DNA from: Saprospiraceae bacterium
GTDB taxonomy: Bacteria > Bacteroidota > Bacteroidia > Chitinophagales > Saprospiraceae
Direction of reading: 5' to 3'
Assembly (NCBI GenBank): GCA_027488135.1
Contig: JAIYCH010000022.1
Location: forward strand, 62,001 to 126,000
Length of the DNA stretch: 64,000 nt
Position numbers and translations under genes: made by a program. Position 1 is the stretch's first letter, and each line of letters opens with the position of its first letter. The notes beneath the pieces are model-generated. The model saw only the letters and a list, made by a program, of their open reading frames with translations. It was not told where the DNA came from and did not search any database. This document shows positions 1 to 8,669 of this stretch, in pieces.

Positions 1-206
1 CAACTAATTATCGCAAAAATGAGTTATTGGATAAAAGAAAACATCAAATTGGCTATTGGTTTGACCAGCTAATTGAGGACAAATTACGAGAAGACTTTTT
101 TTCTTTAGAAATGACAAAAGAAAAATATTTACATTTGAAGAATAAAGTTCTTTCGGGCGAAATGGTTCCTGGAAAAGCTTTGTTTCAACTTTTTAATTTA
201 AAATAG
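1..206 (+). CDS. meaB: MeaB-like GTPase for methylmalonyl-CoA mutase, C-terminal fragment (5' truncated by window)
   Basis: Frame 3 is open from the window edge to a TAG at 204-206 and encodes the last 67 residues of a protein. The fragment has the helical tail typical of MeaB/ArgK P-loop GTPases: a K-R-K-H-Q-I-G-Y-W stretch, then a run ending in a VLSGEMVPGKALFQLF-type helix, matching the C-terminal dimerisation region of that family. MeaB guards and reloads the cobalamin cofactor of methylmalonyl-CoA mutase; a mutase gene lies at 48464-50614 on the other strand. The GTPase core is outside the window, so the call rests on the tail alone. The stop is 7 bases before the lemA start, suggesting co-transcription. 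Confidence 0.7.
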   Translation, partial: TNYRKNELLDKRKHQIGYWFDQLIEDKLREDFFSLEMTKEKYLHLKNKVLSGEMVPGKALFQLFNLK

Positions 207-213
207 TTTAATC

Positions 214-801
214 ATGAAAAATTTAACCTGGTCCGTTGGACTTATTGTTGCGGGATTAATTCTCCTTTTTGGTGGTTGTAACACCTATAATTCATTAGTT
301 AACCTGGACGAAGATGTTGAAAATGAGTGGGGAAAAGTACAATCAGCTTATCAAAGAAGAGCCGATTTAATCCCTAATCTTGTCAATACAGTTAAGGGTG
401 TAGCAAATTTTGAGCAAACTACGCTAACACAAGTGGTTGAAGCCAGAGCGAAAGCGACGAGTACAACGATTGACCCATCCAATATTACGCCTGAAAGCCT
501 GAAAGAATTTCAACAAGCACAACAAGGCCTTTCTTCATCTATTGGAAGGTTGTTAATGGTCAGTGAAAACTATCCTGAATTGAAAGCTAGTAATAACTTT
601 CTAGAACTACAAGCCCAATTAGAAGGAACTGAAAACCGCATCAAGGTGGCAAGAGACAACTTCAATGATGTAGTTACGACCTATAACAAAAGAGTTAGAA
701 GATTCCCGGCTTCCCTATTTGCAGGCATTATGGGCTTTTCCAAGCGCGCGCAGTTTGAAGCTGCAGACAACGCACAAGATGCACCTACGGTCACTTTTTA
801 G
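214..801 (+). CDS. lemA: LemA family protein
   Basis: 195 aa, the usual LemA length. One N-terminal membrane segment (about residues 5-22) is followed by the diagnostic NEWGKVQSAYQRRADLIPNL block (about 38-57), then by a long helical region and a conserved NxxVxxYN-like stretch (NDVVTTYNKRVRRFP) with an ASLFAGIMGF motif near 165-175. LemA proteins are membrane-anchored helical-bundle proteins facing the periplasm; their biochemical role is not settled. They are very often encoded beside TPM-domain proteins, exactly as here (two TPM genes follow within 13 and 33 bases). The start is 7 bases after the meaB stop, so the four genes probably form one transcript. Confidence 0.93.
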   Translation: MKNLTWSVGLIVAGLILLFGGCNTYNSLVNLDEDVENEWGKVQSAYQRRADLIPNLVNTVKGVANFEQTTLTQVVEARAKATSTTIDPSNITPESLKEFQQAQQGLSSSIGRLLMVSENYPELKASNNFLELQAQLEGTENRIKVARDNFNDVVTTYNKRVRRFPASLFAGIMGFSKRAQFEAADNAQDAPTVTF

Positions 802-814
802 TTTTATATAAGTT

Positions 815-1249
815 ATGGCAGATTTTAAATTAAGTAAAGAAGAAGAGAAGAAGATCATCCATGCCATTCGATCTGCCGAAGGACAAACCTCAGGTGAAAT
901 CCGCGTTCACATTCAGAAAACCTTAACCCTTCCTGTTTATGAGGAGGCGGGTAAGGTTTTCTTGAAATTAGGGATGAATAAGACAGATCTTAGAAATGGC
1001 GTACTCCTGTTTATAGTTCCCACTAAAAAACAGTTTGCTATTTTAGGTGATTCTGGAATAAATCAATTGGTACCTGAGAATTTTTGGGTAGACTGCAAAG
1101 ATTCAATTCATAACCATTTTTCAAAAGGTCAGTTTAGTGAAGGTATTTGCGATACCATCACTAAAATAGGTGAAAAGTTAGTTCATTTTTTTCCTGTTTC
1201 AAAGGACGATATTAATGAACTCAGCGACGAAATTACTTACAGCGAATAG
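815..1249 (+). CDS. TPM-domain protein without signal peptide
   Basis: 144 aa. The sequence opens with a short charged helix, then GQTSGEIRVHIQKTL, a short hydrophobic strand (LLFIVPTKKQFAILGDSGI) and a KGQFSEGICDTITKIGE helix, which is the TPM (TLP18.3/Psb32/MOLO-1) phosphatase-like fold order. Unlike the next gene it has neither a signal peptide nor a membrane segment, so it may be cytoplasmic or ride with LemA. The gene starts 13 bases after lemA. The LemA/TPM pairing is a well-known neighbourhood; the molecular activity is unproven. The family call is firm, the function is not. Confidence 0.85.
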   Translation: MADFKLSKEEEKKIIHAIRSAEGQTSGEIRVHIQKTLTLPVYEEAGKVFLKLGMNKTDLRNGVLLFIVPTKKQFAILGDSGINQLVPENFWVDCKDSIHNHFSKGQFSEGICDTITKIGEKLVHFFPVSKDDINELSDEITYSE

Positions 1250-1282
1250 AGTGTAAGTTTCCATAACTTGAATTAAACTGCC

Positions 1283-2053
1283 ATGTTCCAATTTTCTTTT
1301 ATACGCATTCTTTTGTTGCATTTATTCATCATTATTGGTGTTTATTATGGAAATGCAAAGGAAATACCTGCTAAAAGTACTTTGCAGGTCTATGACTATG
1401 CTGGTATCCTCCAACCAAATGAAGTTGAATTTTTACAAAAAACATTAAAGGACTGGCAAGATTCTACCTCCATTGAAATGGCTGTAGTCATCGATAAATC
1501 ACTGGAGGATGAAGATATTTTTGAATATTCTTTAAAAATAGCTCAGTCTTGGGGCATTGGAGATAAATCGACCAATAATGGTATTTTACTCTATATTTCC
1601 GCAGGGGACAAAAAAATATTCATGCATATTGGTCCCGGTTTACAAGGGGTTATTCCAGATGCTTTGGGTAAACGAATCATTGAAAATATAATAAAACCTG
1701 CTTTTAGGGAACAAAAATATGGCGAGGGTATTGCAGCCGCTATCCTAACGCTACAAGAACTTGCCGCCGGAACTTATCAAGGTGGTAAAAATGAAGGCGT
1801 AGATAGTGCTTATGGATTCTTTTTTCTTCTCTTTATTCTAATTTTTGTTATCGCTGTTTTTCTTCTTTATCGTTCTGCCAGTCGTTCTCACACCTATTCA
1901 AGATCAGGTGATTACCATTCACCCGGTGGTATGTGGATTTTTCCTGGTGGTGGCTTTGGCTCGGGTTCAGGAAGTGGCTATGATAATGATTCTGGTGGTT
2001 TCGATTTCGGTGGTGGCGACTTTGATGGCGGTGGTGCCGGAGGAGATTGGTAG
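1283..2053 (+). CDS. Secreted, membrane-anchored TPM-domain protein (YgcG type)
   Basis: 256 aa. An N-terminal signal peptide (about 1-25) is followed by a TPM domain (about 30-165) with the characteristic VYDYAGIL...NEVEFL opening, the GIGDKSTNNGILLYIS block and GPGLQGVIPDALGKRII. A membrane segment sits at about 176-196, then a cytoplasmic tail of nearly pure Gly/Ser/Asp/Phe (about 215-256) ending GGAGGDW, the usual YgcG-type tail. The codons of this tail form a GGT/GGC-rich imperfect repeat at 1925-2050. It is the last gene of the meaB-lemA-TPM-TPM set, 33 bases after the preceding stop. The tail is low complexity and cannot be used for homology. Confidence 0.9.
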   Translation: MFQFSFIRILLLHLFIIIGVYYGNAKEIPAKSTLQVYDYAGILQPNEVEFLQKTLKDWQDSTSIEMAVVIDKSLEDEDIFEYSLKIAQSWGIGDKSTNNGILLYISAGDKKIFMHIGPGLQGVIPDALGKRIIENIIKPAFREQKYGEGIAAAILTLQELAAGTYQGGKNEGVDSAYGFFFLLFILIFVIAVFLLYRSASRSHTYSRSGDYHSPGGMWIFPGGGFGSGSGSGYDNDSGGFDFGGGDFDGGGAGGDW

Positions 2054-2120
2054 CACCATTTCTTATAAAGATAATTTCTTTGCAAATATAGTTACCTCGC
2101 CAAATTAAACTTTATCGGTT

Positions 2121-2789
2121 ATGAATACAATGAAAACCAAAGGGTTAACACTGTTTATTTTTCTTCACATTTTTGGTTTAGTCATTGCTCAAAATACCAA
2201 TACGGGAAATTGGATGCAATATTTTGGAAACAAAAAAATAAATGAAAAATGGAATTGGTGGCACGAAGTTCAATATAGAAACTATAATGCCGTCGGAGAT
2301 TTAGAGCAGTTATTGATTCGCACAGGCCTTGGTTATAATTTTTCCAAAACAGATAATATTCATATTGGGTATGCCTATATTTTATCAGAACCCTATATAT
2401 CCGGTACTCCAGATAAAAATACGCTGGTTGAACACCGGATTTATCAGCAATTAATTAATCGCAATACTTTTGGAAGAGGAACATTCATGACCAGATTGAG
2501 GTTTGAGGAACGCTTTTTTGCTTCCGAATTTAAAACAAGATTTAGAGCTATGAACTGGATAAATTATCCTTTAAATAGTAAATCTATAACAGACAAAACG
2601 GTTTATGCGTCCGTTTATCATGAAATTTTCCTAAATGGTAAAGGTCCTACTTTTGATAGACTAAGGCTATATGGCGCGTTGGGTTATTTTATAAATAAAA
2701 AAGTTAAAATTGAATTAGGTTATCTCTCACAAATACAAACAAATAAGTCAAGAGGTCAATGGCAAATAGCAGCATTTACTAACTATTGA
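2121..2789 (+). CDS. DUF2490-family exported protein, probable outer-membrane barrel
   Basis: 222 aa with a cleavable signal peptide (about 1-23, ending VIAQ). The mature part begins NTGNWMQYFGNKKINEKWNWWHEVQYRNY-like and continues with alternating aromatic strands (YNFSKTDNIHIGYAYI, TRLRFEERF, KIELGYLSQIQTNK), ending in a short strand with an aromatic last residue. This pattern matches DUF2490, a family of small beta-barrel-like proteins common in Bacteroidota and without a defined substrate. It starts 67 bases after the TPM gene on the same strand; I see no clear promoter between them, so read-through is possible. Confidence 0.78.
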   Translation: MNTMKTKGLTLFIFLHIFGLVIAQNTNTGNWMQYFGNKKINEKWNWWHEVQYRNYNAVGDLEQLLIRTGLGYNFSKTDNIHIGYAYILSEPYISGTPDKNTLVEHRIYQQLINRNTFGRGTFMTRLRFEERFFASEFKTRFRAMNWINYPLNSKSITDKTVYASVYHEIFLNGKGPTFDRLRLYGALGYFINKKVKIELGYLSQIQTNKSRGQWQIAAFTNY

Positions 2790-3094
2790 TAGTCAGAATC
2801 AAATAAATAATCCTCTATAAATAACAGTTTATATCCTTTATTCCTGTGTTTTACTGCTAACAAAATTATATTTTGCACAGCCCCTATTAATTATACATTA
2901 ATACTACTAAATAAGTAGAATAATTTACTAATATATGGTTTTTACAAAACTATTTTAACTTAATTTAACTAAAAATAAAATAAGTTGTTAATATAGCATC
3001 ATTTATAGTCAAAATGATAGTAGCTAACCATGGAAAATGCACCTAATTTTGTATTGTAATTATCGCAAAATTATAATCCAAAACAAATAAACAC
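2790..3094 (+). other. 305-base intergenic region with one promoter
   Basis: Very AT-rich spacer between the DUF2490 gene and the next exported protein. The only element I can support is a TAATTTTG -7 box at 3044-3051. A weak AACTTA/TAAGTT inverted pair lies near 2956-2985. No open frame worth calling was found on either strand. Confidence 0.5.
3044..3051 (+). promoter_or_regulatory. Bacteroidota -7 element (TAATTTTG)
   Basis: Perfect match to TAnnTTTG, the -7 hexamer-equivalent of the Bacteroidota primary sigma factor. It lies 43 bases before the ATG at 3095 and would give a leader of roughly 35 bases. No TTTG -33 box is visible at the expected spacing. Confidence 0.55.
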
Positions 3095-3664
3095 ATGAAA
3101 ACACTTCTTTTATTCATTTCTATGGTGTTAATCACTCCCCATTTACAAGCATCGCTTGATGTTTCTCCTATTAGTGGCACAAAGAAAATTGCAATTTCTC
3201 TTAGTGAACTTAATAGTCCCACAAAAATTGAATTATTGGATCAACAAGGTATCATATTAACCTCGACAAAAGTAAAATCAATAAACTATCAAAGCATTTT
3301 CGATTTAACAGTATTGCCTGAGGGGAAATATTTCCTTTCTATTCACTTAGGAACTAAAGAATGGGTACAGCCCATAATTCTTGAAGCAGATAAGGTAAAC
3401 ATCGATAAAAAAGCGATTAGAGAATATTTCAGTCCTGTTTTTCATTCAAGCGGAAACAAATTGGACTTAGTATTATTGAATCAATTTTTAAGCCCTGTTG
3501 AAATCCATATTTTAAATGAAAATGGTCAAGCTGTTTTTAACGAAAAATTAGGCAGTGTCTTAAGGGTAGAAAAAAGATTTGATTTAAGCACATTGGAGGC
3601 AGGCACATACACCATGGTAGTGAATGCCCATGGCAGAAATTATTATCATACTATTAGACAATAA
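3095..3664 (+). CDS. Small exported protein with two similar beta-sandwich repeats, function unknown
   Basis: 189 aa with a signal peptide (1-19, ...PHLQA). The mature part looks like two copies of a small beta domain: residues about 20-95 (KIELLDQQGIIL...FDLTVLPEGKYFLSIHLG) and about 108-189 (VEIHILNENGQAVF...FDLSTLEAGTYTMVVNAHG). Each ends in the L-xx-G-x-Y-x-[LM]-x-[IV] pattern seen in DUF3244-like domains and in the sorting-type C-terminal domains of Bacteroidota secreted proteins. There is no long catalytic region, so it is probably a binding or structural protein. I cannot tell whether the second repeat acts as a type IX secretion signal. Confidence 0.65.
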   Translation: MKTLLLFISMVLITPHLQASLDVSPISGTKKIAISLSELNSPTKIELLDQQGIILTSTKVKSINYQSIFDLTVLPEGKYFLSIHLGTKEWVQPIILEADKVNIDKKAIREYFSPVFHSSGNKLDLVLLNQFLSPVEIHILNENGQAVFNEKLGSVLRVEKRFDLSTLEAGTYTMVVNAHGRNYYHTIRQ

Positions 3665-3706
3665 TTTTCCTGGTTGATAGTTTATAAAAAGTATCATAAA
3701 AAAGAG

Positions 3707-3714
3707 TACTTTTG
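3707..3714 (+). promoter_or_regulatory. -7 element (TACTTTTG) of the lipoprotein gene
   Basis: Perfect TAnnTTTG box 20 bases before the ATG at 3734. It places transcription start around 3720 and so rules out a longer reading that would begin upstream of the promoter at 3674. Confidence 0.65.
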
Positions 3715-3733
3715 CAACAAAATTATTGAACCC

Positions 3734-4288
3734 ATGAAAATTAGCATTTATTTTTTTACTGCAATACTTTCTTTGGTTATTATCTCTTGTGTTCCTGACA
3801 ATAAATCAGAAGAAAAAGTAGATAATTCTAAGCCAAAAACGATGGTTTACACGCCAGAGGGCTTTATGATTGAAAAAGTGCCTGACCCTATTCCAAAAGT
3901 TCCTGATTTACCTGTTAAAAAAGCTGCCATAGGAGATTTTGTAGGTAGTTTCTATACATCGGACTATCCAAATAAAGAGTGGAAGAAATTGATTATTAAG
4001 GATTTAGGTAATGGAAAGGTAAATGTTCAAGTGGGTGGCCGTGAATCGAATGGCGTTCCAGTTTGTAATTTCAAATATGACGGAGTTTATAAAGACGGGC
4101 ATATCATTGTTCCCATTCAACCACAGGGCATGGACGGTATCAGAATTACCATACAGAAAACAGACAAAGGTGAAATGTATTTGAATGCAAAAGGTCCTGA
4201 AGAAGACGCATATCGGGCAATGGAGCTATACTGTAGGGTTTATACCACTATATCTGGTTATTACAGAACCATTCCAGGGAAAAGTTAA
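3734..4288 (+). CDS. Small lipoprotein, function unknown
   Basis: 184 aa from the ATG at 3734. Residues 1-19 form a lipoprotein signal (MKISIYFFTAILSLVIISC) with the lipobox IISC, so the mature protein would be lipidated at Cys19. A charged, proline-rich linker follows (KVPDPIPKVPDLPVKKA), then a compact domain with GDFVGSFYTSDYPNKEWKKL and a C-terminal ISGYYRTIPGK. The frame extends upstream to 3674, but that region overlaps the -7 box at 3707-3714 and adds a charged stretch before the signal peptide, so the internal ATG is chosen. A strong terminator follows at 4311-4345. I do not recognise the domain. Confidence 0.75.
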   Translation: MKISIYFFTAILSLVIISCVPDNKSEEKVDNSKPKTMVYTPEGFMIEKVPDPIPKVPDLPVKKAAIGDFVGSFYTSDYPNKEWKKLIIKDLGNGKVNVQVGGRESNGVPVCNFKYDGVYKDGHIIVPIQPQGMDGIRITIQKTDKGEMYLNAKGPEEDAYRAMELYCRVYTTISGYYRTIPGKS

Positions 4289-4310
4289 GCTTTTAAAATA
4301 TTGATTTTCA

Positions 4311-4345
4311 AGGAGGATTGTCACACAAGTGGCAATCCTCTTTTT
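4311..4345 (+). terminator. Rho-independent terminator after the lipoprotein gene
   Basis: A 12-bp stem, GAGGATTGTCAC (4313-4324) with GTGGCAATCCTC (4329-4340), contains one G-U pair and a 4-base loop, and is followed by TTTTTGTTTT. It lies 25 bases after the stop at 4288. Confidence 0.9.
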
Positions 4346-4648
4346 GTTTTATGCTCTTTGGTCTTCCATATTTTTATTTGTAAGCCAATACAGTAGGTTG
4401 GAAAAGACGTATAATTGTCCTATTCAAATTCGCCACTAGCCCCTATTTTTATGTAAGGTTAAAGGTCGTAGAAAATAAGACTTAGTCATTTATTTCTTAT
4501 TTTAAACTGCGGTTAAGGGTGTATTTGTTATAATGCAGGGGGAGAGCGTATATTTTCTCCCCTTGATTTTTGTAAGTTTTAAGTATCCAACGATTTAACT
4601 GTTAAAAATTTATTCATTTAATTCAGATTTAAAAATAAACCTTTATTT
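4346..4648 (+). other. 303-base gene-free leader region with a GC-rich hairpin
   Basis: No open frame is supported here. At 4537-4564 there is a hairpin of AGGGGGAGA paired with TCTCCCCTT (10-base loop), followed by TTGATTTTTG, which could be a terminator or a leader structure. A near-consensus -7 box (TGTATTTG, one mismatch) at 4519-4526 lies just upstream of the hairpin, so a very short RNA ending at the hairpin is possible but unproven. Confidence 0.4.
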
Positions 4649-6175
4649 ATGGAAGAACTTATCGCACTCGTTAAATTATTCAAAACTATGCCTGGTAATG
4701 CCAGGGCAAGATTATTAAGAAATGGGCAGGACAAATTAAAAGTCATGTACGATTTTATGGAAAACATAAACTGTGGAAAATTCACCTCTGATGAAGACGC
4801 CAGTAAACATTATTTTAACTCCACACCTAAGAACACCAAATATTATTCCTTAAAAAAAAGATTGCGCGACAAACTATTAGCATGGATTTTAAATACAGAA
4901 AACCCCTATTTAAAATATGAAGAATTAGAATATGCCATCATATCCTTGCACAGATTAAGCGCTCAGGCCGGCATATTGAATAGCATCGGAGTCTATGGTT
5001 CAGCTAATAAAATAAATTTGAACATTTTAAAAATAGCTGCAAAATTTGATTTGACAGAATTTGGAGAAAAGGCAGCTCGTAATGTCAGAGATTTTTATGC
5101 TCTCAGAGAACTGAATTTATCAAAATTTAATTTTTACAATACCTTGCTTGAAAAATTATATGCTGAAAACACAGTAGAACACCTTGCCGATGAATTATAT
5201 GCAAGTTTTATGGTTGTCTTTCACTCGAATAAAAAAAATCGAAGTATATTGGGAAATATAGTTACCAAATACATTTTACAATTTGAGAAGTTATTGCTAC
5301 TCAACGACTCTAAAAAAATCAAACAATTTATAAGTAAAATCAACATATTAGCATTAATCTCAGAAAAAGAATTTCAATCCGCCCTTTATAAAGTTTCAGA
5401 AAACCTGGTTAATTTAGAAAAAACGCCCTATCAGCAAAATGTCCTTAAAAATGAATTAATTCAGCAAAAAATGGTTTGCTATCTTAATCTTAAACAGTTT
5501 GATGAAGGAAAAAAAGTAGCCGAGGATTTAGTATTTATGCACACTACCCCCAGTGAAATAACTTTAGAAAATGAGGAAATAAATTTTTTACTCTCTCTAC
5601 ATGGCCAGCACTACAATGAAGCCGCAGGCGTTTGGTTAGATGTTTCAAACAAGGGCTTACTTAAAAACGTCCATGGTATTATTCGTGAAAAATGGGAGAC
5701 TTATAAGATCTATTTGTATTTCCTACATTCTACGGGGGAGATTTCAATAGATTTTTCGAAGACCATATTTAAAGGTTTCAGGCAAGCAAAATTTTTTAAT
5801 ACTGTGCCCATTCTAAATAAAGATAAAGCGGGAATGAATGTTTCCATTTTGGCCATTGAATATATTCTATATCTTACCCAGGGCAAATTTGATAAAATAA
5901 CCGATAAATATGAGGCTATGTTTAAATATTCATATCGATATCTTCGTGACGAAGAAAGTCTGAGAAGCTATAATTTTATTCGTTTATTGTTACTCATTCC
6001 CAATTGTGCTTATAATTGGAAAACTATTTCAGAGCGCGGTGAGCAAATGCTAAGAAAAATATCCTCTCATCCAAATATTGAATCTTCCATTAAATCAGGG
6101 GCAGAAATAATACCGTATGATGTACTTTGGAAGCTTATAAACAAACATACGCCCCATCGTAATTTTAAATTCTGA
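4649..6175 (+). CDS. Large all-helical protein of unknown function
   Basis: 508 aa with no signal peptide or membrane segment, so probably cytoplasmic. The N-terminus (about 1-90) is lysine/arginine-rich: LVKLFKTMPGNARARLLRNG, then NTKYYSLKKRLRDKLLAWIL. The rest is a succession of amphipathic helices (for example LNLKQFDEGKKVAEDL and LSLHGQHYNEAAGVW) with the spacing expected of an alpha-solenoid or TPR-like protein. I do not recognise a named family or any catalytic motif. It stands alone, with 473 bases before it and about 150 after it, and is preceded by an unusual hairpin (4537-4564). Base composition and codon use look like the neighbours. Confidence 0.8.
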   Translation: MEELIALVKLFKTMPGNARARLLRNGQDKLKVMYDFMENINCGKFTSDEDASKHYFNSTPKNTKYYSLKKRLRDKLLAWILNTENPYLKYEELEYAIISLHRLSAQAGILNSIGVYGSANKINLNILKIAAKFDLTEFGEKAARNVRDFYALRELNLSKFNFYNTLLEKLYAENTVEHLADELYASFMVVFHSNKKNRSILGNIVTKYILQFEKLLLLNDSKKIKQFISKINILALISEKEFQSALYKVSENLVNLEKTPYQQNVLKNELIQQKMVCYLNLKQFDEGKKVAEDLVFMHTTPSEITLENEEINFLLSLHGQHYNEAAGVWLDVSNKGLLKNVHGIIREKWETYKIYLYFLHSTGEISIDFSKTIFKGFRQAKFFNTVPILNKDKAGMNVSILAIEYILYLTQGKFDKITDKYEAMFKYSYRYLRDEESLRSYNFIRLLLLIPNCAYNWKTISERGEQMLRKISSHPNIESSIKSGAEIIPYDVLWKLINKHTPHRNFKF

Positions 6176-6299
6176 CAGAACCTGTTTTTCGATAAAATGC
6201 CTCGAACAGCTTCTTGAATTGTAACTTAACATTCCTTTTCGTAGGGTGAAATTCTGGAGAGTAGCCTTTTAAAGTCCTCTTTTATTGCTGTTCTATTTG

Positions 6300-6307
6300 T
6301 ATATTTG
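6300..6307 (+). promoter_or_regulatory. -7 element (TATATTTG) of metG; fixes the start codon
   Basis: Perfect TAnnTTTG box 19 bases before the ATG at 6326. An in-frame TTG at 6305 lies inside this box, so it cannot be the translation start of the transcript made from here. Confidence 0.7.
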
Positions 6308-6325
6308 CGATTCGAACCAAAAACT

Positions 6326-8446
6326 ATGTCAAAGATTAAACGTCATTTAATTACTTCCGCTTTACCTTACGCCAATGGGCCGCTGCATTTAGGTCATTTA
6401 GCTGGTGCCTATTTACCCGCTGACATTTATGTTCGGTATCTACGACTTATTGGAAAAGACGTTTTATGGGTTTGTGGTTCCGACGAGCATGGCGCTGCCA
6501 TAACCATCAGAGCAAAAAAAGACGGTGTGTCTCCCAAGGTAATTATTGATAAATACCATGCGCTCAATAAAAATACTTTCGACGCATTAGGTATTTCATT
6601 TGATTTTTATCATAGAACGAGTGAGGAGATTCATCATAAAACATCTCAAGATTTTTTTACAAAACTCTACGAAAAGGGTGATGAATTTATTGAAAAGGTA
6701 GTTGAGCAATATTACGACGTTGCATTTAATCAATTTCTCGCAGATAGATATATTACCGGAACATGTCCAAAATGTGGCCATACTGAAGCTTATGGCGACC
6801 AGTGTGAGTCCTGTGGTTCCACGCTTTCACCTACTGAATTAATAACTCCAAAGTCAGTTTTGAGTGGAGAAACGCCCATTCTCAGGGAAACCAAACATTG
6901 GTATTTCAGGCTTGATAAACATGCTGACTGGCTTAAGGAATGGATAGAAACGGGTGTTCTTGATGGAAAACAACATCATGACCCCAGTAATTGGCGAAAG
7001 CATGTGACCGGTCAGTGTTTATCCTGGTTAAATTCAGGCCTTCAACCTCGCTCTATTACACGCGACTTAGATTGGGGCATTAGTGTGCCACTGAAGGACG
7101 CGGAAGGTAAAGTTTTATATGTATGGTTTGATGCTCCGATTGGTTATATATCAGCGACAAAACAATGGGCGCTGGAAAATGGGAAAGACTGGGAATCCTA
7201 CTGGAAAGGGGGAGATAAAGTGGAACTTATTCACTTCATTGGAAAAGATAATATCGTTTTCCATTGTATTGTTTTTCCAGCTATGTTAAAAGCTCACGGA
7301 GATTTCGTGCTTCCAAGAAATGTCCCAGCTAATCAATTTCTAAATTTTGAAGGGCAAAAGTTTTCAAAATCCAGAGGGTGGGGCTTAGAGCAACATGAAT
7401 ATTTGCAAGAGTTTGTCGATTTTCCAAACAAGGAAGATGCTTTGAGATATGCCCTTCTAAGAACCCTTCCAGAAAATAAAGATAGTGATTTCAAATGGGA
7501 CGAATTCGTCGATTTTCATGATAAAGATCTGGCAGATAACCTCGGCAATTTCTTAAACAGAGTCATGGTTCTTTCCCATTCTTATTTCAATGGAGTTGTT
7601 CCTCCTACTCCTTCCCATTGGTCAGAATCCCTACACCGGGTTTTTGACATCGTTGAACAGTGGAAAACAGAAATGGAAAAATTCTCTTTCAAGGCAGCAT
7701 CACAATCTTTTATGGATGTTTCTTCATGGGGAAATACTTATCTACAGGAAAATGCGCCCTGGTCTTTGTTTAAAGCAAATCCAACAGATCCACGGATTGC
7801 TGAAATTATGTTTACAGGAATCCAGGTGTCCGCTATCTTATCTATTATGGCCGAACCCTTCATCCCATTTACTTCAAAACGAATAAACGCCATGTTAGGC
7901 TTAAGCTCGCTGCCTGCCGAGTCCTTAAGGTTGTTTTTAAATGATTCCATTAAACAACCATTTATACCCTCCGGAAGCTTGTTAGGTGCGTCAGAAGTAT
8001 TATTTCCAAAAATAATAGACAGAAAAGATACCTCAAGATTGTCTATCATAGAAAAGCAAAAAGCAAAATTACATGCCATTATGGAAGAAGAAAAAGATAC
8101 CTCTTACCCTCCTTTAAAACCAAATATAACTTATGATGATTTTGCAAAACTTGATTTAAGATCAGGTATCATTCTTGAGGCTGCCGCGGTACCAAAAGCG
8201 GACAAATTACTTGTTTTAAAGGTAGATTTAGGTTTTGAAATAAGAACCATCGTTAGTGGTATTGCCTTACACTTTTCTCCTGAAAGTTTAATTGGTAAAA
8301 ATGTGGTGGTGGTTGCCAATTTAGAGCCAAGGAAACTGAGAGGCATAGAATCTCAGGGTATGTTGTTGCTCGCTGAAAGAGGAACAGGAGAACTGGTTTT
8401 CGTTGGTGCCGACCAGCCAATGGAAGGAGGTTGGGTAGTAAAATAA
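6326..8446 (+). CDS. metG: Methionyl-tRNA synthetase with C-terminal tRNA-binding domain
   Basis: 706 aa from the ATG at 6326. It charges tRNA-Met with methionine in the cytoplasm. Class I signatures are present: HLGH (residues 21-24, the HIGH box) and KFSKS (345-349, a KMSKS variant with Phe). A zinc-knuckle insert CPKCGHTEAYGDQCESC marks the zinc-containing MetRS type. Residues about 600-706 form the EMAPII-like tRNA-binding domain (FAKLDLRSGIILEA...KVDLGFEIRTIVSGIA), which promotes dimerisation and tRNA binding. Length and domain order match Bacteroidota MetRS. Transcription starts from the box at 6300-6307 and probably ends at the 23-bp hairpin at 8589-8636. Confidence 0.97.
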   Translation: MSKIKRHLITSALPYANGPLHLGHLAGAYLPADIYVRYLRLIGKDVLWVCGSDEHGAAITIRAKKDGVSPKVIIDKYHALNKNTFDALGISFDFYHRTSEEIHHKTSQDFFTKLYEKGDEFIEKVVEQYYDVAFNQFLADRYITGTCPKCGHTEAYGDQCESCGSTLSPTELITPKSVLSGETPILRETKHWYFRLDKHADWLKEWIETGVLDGKQHHDPSNWRKHVTGQCLSWLNSGLQPRSITRDLDWGISVPLKDAEGKVLYVWFDAPIGYISATKQWALENGKDWESYWKGGDKVELIHFIGKDNIVFHCIVFPAMLKAHGDFVLPRNVPANQFLNFEGQKFSKSRGWGLEQHEYLQEFVDFPNKEDALRYALLRTLPENKDSDFKWDEFVDFHDKDLADNLGNFLNRVMVLSHSYFNGVVPPTPSHWSESLHRVFDIVEQWKTEMEKFSFKAASQSFMDVSSWGNTYLQENAPWSLFKANPTDPRIAEIMFTGIQVSAILSIMAEPFIPFTSKRINAMLGLSSLPAESLRLFLNDSIKQPFIPSGSLLGASEVLFPKIIDRKDTSRLSIIEKQKAKLHAIMEEEKDTSYPPLKPNITYDDFAKLDLRSGIILEAAAVPKADKLLVLKVDLGFEIRTIVSGIALHFSPESLIGKNVVVVANLEPRKLRGIESQGMLLLAERGTGELVFVGADQPMEGGWVVK

Positions 8447-8588
8447 TACATTATGGTTCAGAGTAAATTTTTCAACCCATTTTTTTAATGCTTAGATTAT
8501 TTTCTATCCGTTTTAACTAAGATATTATCGTATTAGCCTAAAGTTCAGCAAAATAATACCCTTGATGTGTTATTTTGTTTAATTATAA

Positions 8589-8636
8589 AATAATAAATCC
8601 TTTATTGATTTAAAAATCAATAAAGGATTTATTATT
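8589..8636. terminator. Bidirectional hairpin between convergent metG and the minus-strand gene
   Basis: Perfect 23-bp inverted repeat (8589-8611 with 8614-8636; core AATCCTTTATTGA) with a 2-base loop, between two convergent genes. It is AT-rich with a short GG/CC core and has T-rich flanks on both sides, so it can act in both directions. Confidence 0.75.
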
Positions 8637-8669
8637 ATGACCTTTTTTATAAATGAAGCAATACCTTCA

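Noticed and set aside
1845-2108. Frame of 87 codons inside the TPM gene tail
   Set aside because: It is an out-of-frame reading of the Gly-rich repeat of the TPM gene and has no family resemblance.
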